The translations under genes and the position numbers were made by a program. The notes below the pieces were generated by a model. The model saw only the letters and a program-made list of their open reading frames with translations, did no database searches and had not been told where the DNA came from. From positions 6,105,066 through 6,169,065 of the forward strand of contig OX422195.1 of the NCBI GenBank assembly GCA_949130485.1: a stretch of DNA of 64,000 bases, in the 5' to 3' direction. Shown here piece by piece: positions 1 through 10,400 of the stretch; position 1 is the first letter of the stretch, and every line of letters starts with the position of its first letter. The DNA is from Agelas oroides. Its lineage: Eukaryota; Porifera; Demospongiae; Agelasida; Agelasidae.

Positions 1-590
1 TAACTGCTGGAGTGAGATGAAATGTAATCATTTCTTTGGGGTCCATAATTATTTAATGTGGAATGGCTACTTCAACTTAACCCCTATTGTGTCCTATAAT
101 GATAGTCTGTAATACCTCGAAGGTATATGAACTAGTTATTTGGCTATCCTAGGGAGGAAGGGGTGGGGTGCTATAGCCACAAGGTAAGCTTGCTAGTCGA
201 AGCTTCACAAAGCTCTGTTCTTATGTTGGATGCTACTACTTGCTTCACTGCTGGGGAGGGTCCATGGTAACTAACTGGCAGACCCTTCTGATTGGGCAAA
301 GAAGGTTCTGGGGGTCCTGACTAATCTGGGAGGCCAGGTGGCTTGAGTTGACTTGTCTATGTCGTATGTAGATTGTTGAATATCACAGTTAGGAATGTAG
401 ATGCGATTGCTACATACAGCATCATGAAGAAGTCAACAACCCAATAACTTGATGACTTACCATCGTATAATGTATGTACAGAGTTGACACCGTGTTAGGG
501 CTTACATGTCAAGAGTCTTCAAATATGACATTAAGATTCTTACTTCAATAGTACATTCATTTTTGCTATATTGTGTTGCTTGTTTTGCAG
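1..590. other. intron or intergenic DNA upstream of first recognised adaptor exon
   Basis: No reading frame, RNA gene or clear repeat can be supported here. Because the first recognised exon at 591 opens in codon phase 2, at least one earlier exon of adaptor gene A must exist, either in this stretch unrecognised or left of the window. Confidence 0.4.
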
Positions 591-3500
591 ACAAATGAGT
601 GTATATGATGAAATTCCTGACATTGTGAGTTAATGAGCTATCTCAAAGTATGTTGCTTCTCTTCTTCTATTGTTTTGTTATTGAAGTGCTGGTTTCCAAA
701 TTAAGAGAGTGCTGGAGAAGAGTATGAGCTTACTGATATAATTTCTGTTCTCATGTTTCGGTTCCATAGATAGACACAAAACAAGAAAAGGAAAAGAAGA
801 AAAAACGTTTAAAGAACAGGCAAAAGGGATTAAAGACATACAAGGTCTGTACATTTTCCCCTTAACTTAAAAATAATGACCCTGTGACTCTACTGTAGCT
901 GAATTGTGGTTTTGTGTGTTTGGTTGCTTGCCAGGAAAAACAGATTGATTTGTGAAGCCTGTAATGAACAAATCTCTCAATGCCTGGCTGTACAGTGACT
1001 TCTGGTAGAGTCTCCCAAGATCAAGGACTAATAATAAATACAAAAAAAATTTGTTTTTCCAAAAGTTGATATTGTGTGACTAAGATGAAAGTTACACACA
1101 AAAGTTTTTTGGCATTGCTTGCAGCTCTGTCACTAGCTGTATGTCATCACGTATGCATACCAAATTGATTTCTTGACAAGTTTAAATTGTAGATAGTCGT
1201 TGGTGGGCTCAAAATGGAGAACTATCATACAACTTGGATGCTACATACAGTTATAGCCATGCAGTGGCCATTCTGGCTTGATTGGGTAGCATGAAAGAAA
1301 ACAGACTGTTTTCTGAAAGTGAGATATTTGACATTAGTTTGGTATGGACTTATATGACAGTGTTTGCACACAAAAGAGAGTTGCCATTTTTTAAATGCAA
1401 TGTCACACACATACATGCATGAGCAAGGGCTAGACAATACACCACAGCTTGAAACACAAACCAGCTAGAAGGCCTAGAATGGAAACAATCAGTCACATGT
1501 AAGAAAAGCTATGAAGAGAGAAAACCAAAGAGAAGTATCCAGAAGCATCCAGTGATTTTCTGAGAGATACTAACCGTATAGTGGAGATTTTTCGCATCGT
1601 ACAACATTTCATATATTTCGCATTCAGCTTCAAGATGCAAAAATTTTATATTTACAGGTAAGTTCCATGATTCTAACACATGTAACGGTAAGATCAGGAT
1701 TAAAAGATGCACGAGATGGCATTCATATAGCGATATTTACAACTTGGGATGTCCTCATCTTCAGCATGAGTAAAATTTTCAGACAATGGCCTACAAAAGC
1801 CTCCCCCATCTGATCACGGCTACAGTGAAAGGATTGACTCGATTAAAGATTACATGGCAGTTTTGCATGGACAAGTAGTCAATATATTCACCTCTCATGA
1901 TTTGCTTACCGTAGTATTGCGAAAGAGCTCCGACTTGCAAAAGCGCACCCACCCCCTACTTTTGGCCCAATTTCCTGTATAGGGTCTAAATGAGCGCCCA
2001 CCTTGGAACGAGCTTTGCATGGCTAATAAAGTGTATTCATGGAGTCTGAAAAGCACAGCCTCAAGCACTATGCATATCTGAGGTAAGAAACTTCGTGTTC
2101 TACTTCATTGAAGGTTATTGCAAGGTTTCTTTACCTAGACGAGCGTAGCTATTGTGGTCGCACTCCGCTAGCTATACCATGCTCATGGCTAGTCTCACAA
2201 GCCAGATCCAACCACCCCCAGCATGGATTGCTTTCGGTATCACACATGGGGAAGGAAGGGTCTGGTGACTCTCGGTAGGTTTCCCTGTGCTATGTTGCGA
2301 TTGGCGCATAGACAATCTGATTGGCTGCGGTCAGATGACTTTGAGCTAATCTCAATGTGTGAAACCACTGAATAAGGAAGACCGTCATAGCAAAGTTCAT
2401 TACCTATGCTACGTAGCCTTATAGCACCGACTTAATTAATGACTTTATCAAGTATTACTGTAGTCTCGCGAAAGAGTGCCTGTCATGGTAAAAATGGACC
2501 CCCCGGAACTTATTTTACTGCAAAATTTGGACCACCTCCCACAGATTAAAGAACGTAGACCCTGAACATATTTCACTTGCAAAATTTGTACCAGTGGCAT
2601 ATCTAGGAGGTTTCCAAGGTTTCTGGAAACTACTCAGGCCCGTCAGTTCAGCAGCACGCAATGTACTGTAGGCCTAGCCTCATTCCCGGCTGCACGCAAC
2701 ACTCAGTTTCCGTGTACATTGTGCAAAGTTTGCGACGAACACACATTTCGAACGCTGCGTGGGGCCACTGAGGCATACTCATGAAAAGCAGTCATTCATT
2801 TTTCTAGATATGCAACTGTGAGACTCCACTAATGTCCTTAGTAGTCATTGATTTTCTTTCATGTGGCTGGCCTGGTGCTTCGAATGCTGGGCTGGAATTT
2901 AACTGGAATACGCAATTTTTCGTTGGTGCTATACACAAGAAAGCTGAACAGTGGTTGTGTGTGGAACAGAGCCATGAGTTGCTTACTGACATAAGGGGGA
3001 GAGGTGGGGCTAGCAATGCTTGCTTCCACTCGTGAATGAGCCCCTCCCATAGACAAGCTGTGAATTTTTTGAAATGTGCATTCATTGTGGTGCAGTCAAA
3101 GTTGTCCATTTCAAGAGTAGTGACAAACATGAGCCTAGCCTGACTTTGAGAGTGGCTTTGAACAAAAGCTGGCATAGATTGATTTGAGATAATTTGGTGG
3201 TTAGGACGCTACCTATAGTAAGCATGTAGATGCGTCCATTGAGTGGCAATTTTGGGTTCATGAATATATTAATAAGCTACTAAAACCCAATTTAAGATTA
3301 GGCAAAGCAAGATTGCCCTAAAGCAAACCGTAACCCTGAAACTAGGAGTAACCCTGGTCCTGACTGTAACCCAGGTTTATGTTTTCGTTAACCTCCACCG
3401 AGCAACCTGCGTGCCACCTTAATGCATTCCACGAGCACACAGAAACCTACTGAGAGTCACCAGACCCTTCCCCGTGCGTGATACTCAAGAAAGCGATCCA

Positions 3501-4385
3501 CGCTGGGGTTGGTTGGGTCTGGCTTGCAAAACTTGTTCACGGCTACATGTTGTTGTTCAGAGTGTTATGTGCTGTCAGGACTTGACTTCGAAGCCACCGG
3601 CGGCTCCATTGTACTTTATTGTTTGTGATTGAAGGCGTTGAGTCACTGGAAACATGACGTGGGTGCTCTTTCGTGGTGAAATGTGGAAACACTTGAAAGA
3701 GTGCCCACCCCCTTTGGCAGACTTGTAAGGTGCTCTGCCCATGGGCGCTTATTGGTGAGACTACAGTACAAGCAGAAAGTGATGGCATAAATATCTGCGC
3801 TGGGACACAAAACAAGTAAACGTAAGGGGTCGTGGGAAATGAAAGCATGTGCATGTGAAAATTTGTTCTATATAAAGGTAGGGATAATTTCTCACTATAC
3901 GGTTGGTAGGTTACAAAAACACTCTCCTAACTTTAGTGCCATTTTCGTTTTTACTGAAAGCAATGCAGATAGATATACGTATCTCTGATTAGACTATTAT
4001 CTTCTATGCTGGGCTTCTTAAATGCAGGGTGTGCTCCTGATACTATCCACAGCTAGCATAGTTTAGGAAATTAAAGGGGCTGAAACCAACAGCTAGGCAG
4101 CCAGCCAGTTAATATAAACAAAAATTTATGTATAGAGGCCCCGATAACCAGCATAGTAATAAAACATTATTAGCTACATATATATGTGACACCAAAGCCT
4201 ACCAGGATAGATAATAGGATTCAATTAGTATACTATTAATCATGACCTTGCGTAAGAAAGAGGAGTGGATCATCTGGCAATAGGAGGAAGTGACTAAGTA
4301 TAACCACGAAAATAGACATTTTGGTTAACTACCTGTGGGAGGACAGATGAATACCCTCCCAAACCCTTTGCTTATGTTTCCTCAT

Positions 4386-4422
<37 letters not shown>

Positions 4423-7400
4423 TGCACAAGCAATTTGGCCTATCATGTGATGACCAGCCACTCTTTGCTGTGGAAGTATTGCTGGACCAGCTAAAGAAGA
4501 AGGACTACCTTGGTGTGACCACAAGAGAGACAGTAAATGTACTTCGGCAGAATCATCCCATGCTGCCAGATGGGGTTTACCTTGTTGAAAAGGAGGATGG
4601 GACAAGTGAGTAATGTTTTCTGCTTGTATTATCTGACTGTAAGGAAATGTGATCCAGTTGTCAGTTGTCTGTCCCTAATGATTGTTTGATGCTCAGCAAA
4701 CCTATAACAGCACAAGCATCCACCATACATATGATGATTTGTCAATTCTATCAAATGCTGACTTTATAAACAGTTTATGGACCTATGCCATGTCTCTAGC
4801 TGCTGTAGAACTACTGATGCTGTTGTCTGTGTGTACTGTAAGCTTGTCAATATATTGCCCCCCTTCTCCACACTACTTCAAGTCATAAAATGGGGAGGCA
4901 GCGTTTACTCAAATATTAAATTAGTCTCAGCATGCGCCCCCCATTTTCTCATGATGTTATGTGCAAGATCAACAATCACGATGACTGCCGTGACAATCAC
5001 GATGACAATCACGATGACTGCAGTGTGGTTTTCCAGTAGAACGGCAGCTTCGCTGTTGCGTACTATGAGAAATCAAGGGCTCCTGTGTTGATACTAAGCC
5101 AAGAGGCATCAAAGCAATATGCAAGTTGCTTCGGGACAACCCCTAATAAGCTTGTACTGTGAACAACAAAAACCTAGGCAGTGGCCAGTAATACAGCTTG
5201 TGATTTTGTGTGTACATGTTTGTGAAAACACTCGATGACAGAGTTAACCCAAAATCTCACTAAAACTGGTCTAAAAGCATGCTCAGAAGACATTTGCTAT
5301 GGGCATTTAAATGAGTGAAAATTACCTATGTAAAACTTGGGGAGCTAAGGAGAGAGGAGGGCATTTGCTTGAAGGAGGTATACTATCGGGAGCTTGCAGT
5401 AATTATCTACCAGTAATCAGATCATTGGATTTTGTCTTAATCTCTCTATAGTTGGCTATTTGAAAAAGAACATCACAAAGCGGGTTAATGAAAATACACA
5501 AAAGGAGCAGGTGAGCCTCAACCAGGATGGTAATCTGTCTTGTGCTTACTTCCATTGAGAGCTATATAGGGAGCTTGGAAGGGGGGGAAGTGTGGAATGT
5601 GCTGGAAAGAGACGTGGAAAAGAACGTTGTAATATGCAGGTGGTTGTGTACGTAGCACTCTAGTCATAGAAGAGTACCAATCTTGTTACAAATGCTCTGC
5701 TGCTTCACCTCTGCCCATCTTTACAAAGTGCATATCCCATTCTCCACTGTTGACTCCACAATTGCACAAACATTCCTCACACTTTGCTGACTGGCTAGTT
5801 ATCATGCTCACGTATAATCTGTGATAATTACATTCCAAGACTATGTGTATTACTGTAGGCCTGGAAATGTGTTGTAAAAATTTTGTCACAAATAAGCTAT
5901 GCAAGATGGTATTGTTTATAACCTACAAACCATCGACCATCTATCCTGCATATTGCCTGTTGGCAATGTTACTGATCCACAGGGACCTTTGTCACAAGCT
6001 GCCCCTCATGTTGGGATCAAGATTTAAGAACTGAAGCCAAAATAGATGTAGGCAAAAGAGCAAGGCCAGTATAGGGACCTCTCATCTACTGCTGTTAAGA
6101 CGCAAGTGGCCAGGTACAGAAATACGATTGCCATTCTTGTGGCATGGTCGTTCTTTTCCAACACTGGCCTTCCTGAATGTGTTAGGACATGGTAGCTCGT
6201 TACACCCGACTGGGCATTGAAGCGACAAACCTTTGTGCATGCTTCTTTGGTATTTCGTCATATGTGATATATGTCGGAGGCATGACATTGCATAATTGTA
6301 TTGAAGGGACATTTCGCATGAATTTAATTTTGCATACATTTTCATGCCTATATGTACAGCAGTATTCCCCTTCATATGGCTATGCTAACATCAAGTTGTT
6401 TTATGGATCAGTGAAAGTCATAGGTAGACTAAAATTTATATTCAGTTGTAGCAGATTACTAGTTAGAGCATTATTAACGTGCAATCACTATCTACTGTAA
6501 ATAATACCTCATGCCTTTTGCCTCCTCAGTCAATTCCCTTTTCCCAAGCAAACTCGGGTGAGGAGTGCCATTCTGTTTATGACTACATTCCTGCTGCTAG
6601 TAACCCTCAAGAGTCCTATTCAGAAGGTATTATTATATATAATTCAAGAGTTACTGTCATGTTGCTATCCACTATTACCACCAACTTTAAACTGATAAAC
6701 ATTCAGTGGCTTCTCAGTTGGCTCCTGGTTATCTGTTACAAACTTGAGCTCGGAAAATAACTTTGCTGTTGTTTTGACTGAATGCTCCAGTCGTCATCAG
6801 GGTGCCGTGATGACGACTGGAGCATTCAGTCGAAAGGTCGGCAAAGTTATTTTCCGATCTCAAAATGGCATTTTTTGTTAGTATGACAAACCAAGTTTCC
6901 AAGCAATGACTAGGTATATTGGTACCAGTACAATCTACAAACACTCACAAACCAATTGGCACAAGCCCAGTTTTTGTGCTAGTGTTTGTGCCATGGAAAT
7001 ATGCCTAGAGGGATCACAAATGTTCATCCAATGTGAACTTCCATATTACAGCAGCATTGAATAGGATAAACAATCATTCTTGAGTTTTTTCCTGAGCAAC
7101 AGGGCTGATAATGCTGCTGAAGAGTATTGCTGAAGTACCAAACTGGCAAGTTGCTAAAACAGACAATTTTCTATTTCCTGACTGACCTTCCTCTTTCTTC
7201 AGCCAGGCCAGCATGATAATGGCTGAAGGTATTACAATGATCCAAACACCAAAAAACTGCTATCATTTTAGTGATTCTCACATTCTTTTATGCTTGCCAC
7301 TATACGCGTTTTTGTAGAATATGATACCTACTGGAAGCTCAACTGAGCATGTATTTTGATAGCTTGCCGTGATAACAAGAAGGCAGCAGCTGACATGAAT

Positions 7401-10400
7401 TATGTGAAGACTGCAAGAGCCAAGGTTGGGTTGTATAACACAAAACCTAGAGTGGGTATATGGGCATGCTTCCAGGAGAAGTATTGCAAGTTACATATTT
7501 CTAGAACTGCTGTAAATGAACTGTAGGTGAGGACTCCACACACAACTAGCTATGTGCATGCAACAACTTCAGGTTAGAGTTTTATCAGTGGCTATCTCTA
7601 AACCTCTCAGTAGAACATTACCTACAATAGAAAAACGAAGTACAGTTTAAAGTCATCCTCACATCACTACTTAATACTATGCATAACTACCATAGACTTG
7701 CAGACTCACATGAAACGATCCAATCTACACAACCATACATATGCCCCCTATCCCACTCCCTGTGAAAACAAGAAGAACAAGTTGAAAACCGCAAATAATA
7801 AACAAGCACATGTAGATGTGGATTGCCCCAAGAGCAACCAAACAAGGAAGAAATAACATCACAATAATTTTGCAACATCCTTACATTTTGTGGCATTGTT
7901 CTAACCATGCCCTCACCACAACTGCTACCTGCCACATTAGCCTATTCACAGACAATAAATGATTGCAGCACTTCTACTAAACTAGAAAGATGCTGCATCA
8001 TCCTGGGGCGAGCCTGAGTGAGTAGCAAAATGCATCTGAAATGTCCACATAGACATGTACGAGCTATTTGTCCAGCCGGACTACTATATGGCTACACGGG
8101 CCATGGGCTAAGTTTCACAGTTAAACCATGAGCTAGCAAGGGAATCCCTGCTATGTATGAGTGGTCATGCCAAGCGCTTACCTGAAGCAAACCTCGCCAC
8201 CGTACATTCTGTCTGTCACTTGCAGCCTGCCTTGCAGGAGTCACGCGCAGTAGTCAGACTCGTACCATGGTTCAGAAAGTAAGTTGCCGTGTGTGCTGCC
8301 AACGCATTCAACTTAAGTCGTCTTCGCTCTCGCTCTCCTTCACGCCGAACCTGCAGTCTGGCAGTAGCCCTTCACGCTCGTTCTCACGGCTTAGCTGAAG
8401 TACACGGCGTGGACATGCAATCATCGTGAAATATTAAAACTAATGGGCTCATTTGAAATTTACGGTAAGTGGTCGGTCCAAACAAACAAGCGTACAGACA
8501 AGCTCATTACCAACAATTGCCGTAGTTCACAATGCAAACCTCACTGATTACAACTAAAACAAACAAGTGTACAAGCATAGATACACACACACGTGCAGTC
8601 ATGCTAGTGTGGGGCTAGCCCCAATCAAGCATAACTCATTCCTCATGCACTAGAGGTTCAATACTGCTCACTCTGCAGCCTTCCAATGCACAAGACAATT
8701 CACATCTGACAAGCTCATAACCAACAATTGCCGTAGTTCACAATGCAAACCTCACTGATTACAACTAAAACTACTAGTGAGATGTTGAATCATCCTGGGG
8801 CGAGCCTGAGCAAGTAACAAATTGCATTTGGAATGCCCACACAGACATGCAGCTATTCGTCCAGCCAGACTACTATGGCTACAAGGGCATGGGCTAAGCT
8901 TCACAGTCAAACCATGAGCTAGCAGGGGGATCCATGCTATGTATGAGTGGTCATGCCAGGAGCATACCTGAAGCCAGCGTACACCCTGCTGTCCGACTGT
9001 CACTCGCAGCCTGCCTTGTCACGCGATCGTCAGACTAGTACCATGGTTCAGAAAGTAAGTTGCCTGCATACTGCCAATACATTCAACTTGAATAGTCTTC
9101 GCTCTCACTCTCTTTCACGCCGACCCTGCAGTCTGGCAGTAGCCCTTCACGCTCGTTTTCACGGCTTAGCTGAAGTTCAATCATTGTGAAATATTTGAAT
9201 GCGCTGATTTAAAATTAATGGTAAGTGGTCGGTCCAAACAATAGATAGATAGATACACACACGTGTGCGCAATGCAGTCACGCTAGTGTGGGGCTCGCTC
9301 AGGCTCGCCCCAACAATTTAAGAAATATTGTGACTTCATCTCTCCTGTACATGGACAGTGACATTTGCACACAAGACTGTATCCAGTTTAAAAGCATAAC
9401 AAACACATCACAATTGCATTAAACTAACACCATGTAACAAGCACCACATAGCATGGTTGGAAAATTGGCACAAGCTATAAGAATGGTGTCATGGTGTCAT
9501 TCCTACCTTGTTTGGTTGATTCAGTCGAAACATTGGCAAAGCACTTGTTTTCATTGAAATCTGCTTTTATTTTTCAATCCATACACTTATTATCTCAGTC
9601 ATACTAATGGTTATGGCTTCTAATCTTTCTAGTTGGCTATGTGACAGCAATACCAAGGAGCGAGTCCCAAAAGAAGCAGGTGAGGATCAACCAGCATTTA
9701 TTTCATCTTGCAGGTCTTTACTGTAGAAAGTATGATAGGGATGGGGAATTTGGTAGGTCTTGGTGAACAATGCCAGCATATTATATGTAATATGCATGAG
9801 ATGACAAGGCCTAGAGTTTCGAGTACATGGGAAGGGGTCTGGGACAACCCACTTCTTACTATTTCTCTCTCCATTGCATTGTTGATTGATCAGCAAGGTA
9901 TACAACATTGATTTTCCTCAATAATGGTCACATTGTGATAACAAGGATTAATAATAACAGAACCTAAATGTATAGTATATGATCCATGACATGGTGTACC
10001 TTCCACCTTTTCAGCCAGCTTCTCCTTCCAAAGCAACCTCTGAGCAACAGCTCTATTCTGCTATCTATGACTACACTGCTGGTGATGTTGATGAAGTGTC
10101 CTTTGTAGAAGGTACAGATGTTTATGATGATGGCCAGGAATGGAATAAGGGTGGCTGAGCATGGAATAATGGCTTTCACTGTGAACAATGTATGCACCAT
10201 CCAGCTTTCTTGCAGTAGAGTGGAACGAATTTTTTTTGCATGTGTGACATCGGGGATACAGGTAAGGATGAAGTATCTTGTAATGGGAACACTATAAACA
10301 CTGGACCCAGGGACCCGGCAATCCATAACTGGGGACACAAGGATCAAGAGGACCCAAGGACCCACAGTCTTGAGGACCGTGTTGCATGCAGCTGTTGTGA

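Noticed and set aside
2804..3175. 123-codon minus-strand frame
   Set aside because: Lies inside a foldback element, overlapping frames on both strands, no recognisable motif.
4335..4613. 92-codon plus-strand frame through the CA repeat as a stand-alone gene
   Set aside because: Its first third translates the (CA)n microsatellite, and the paralogue shows the true exon starts at the AG at 4430.
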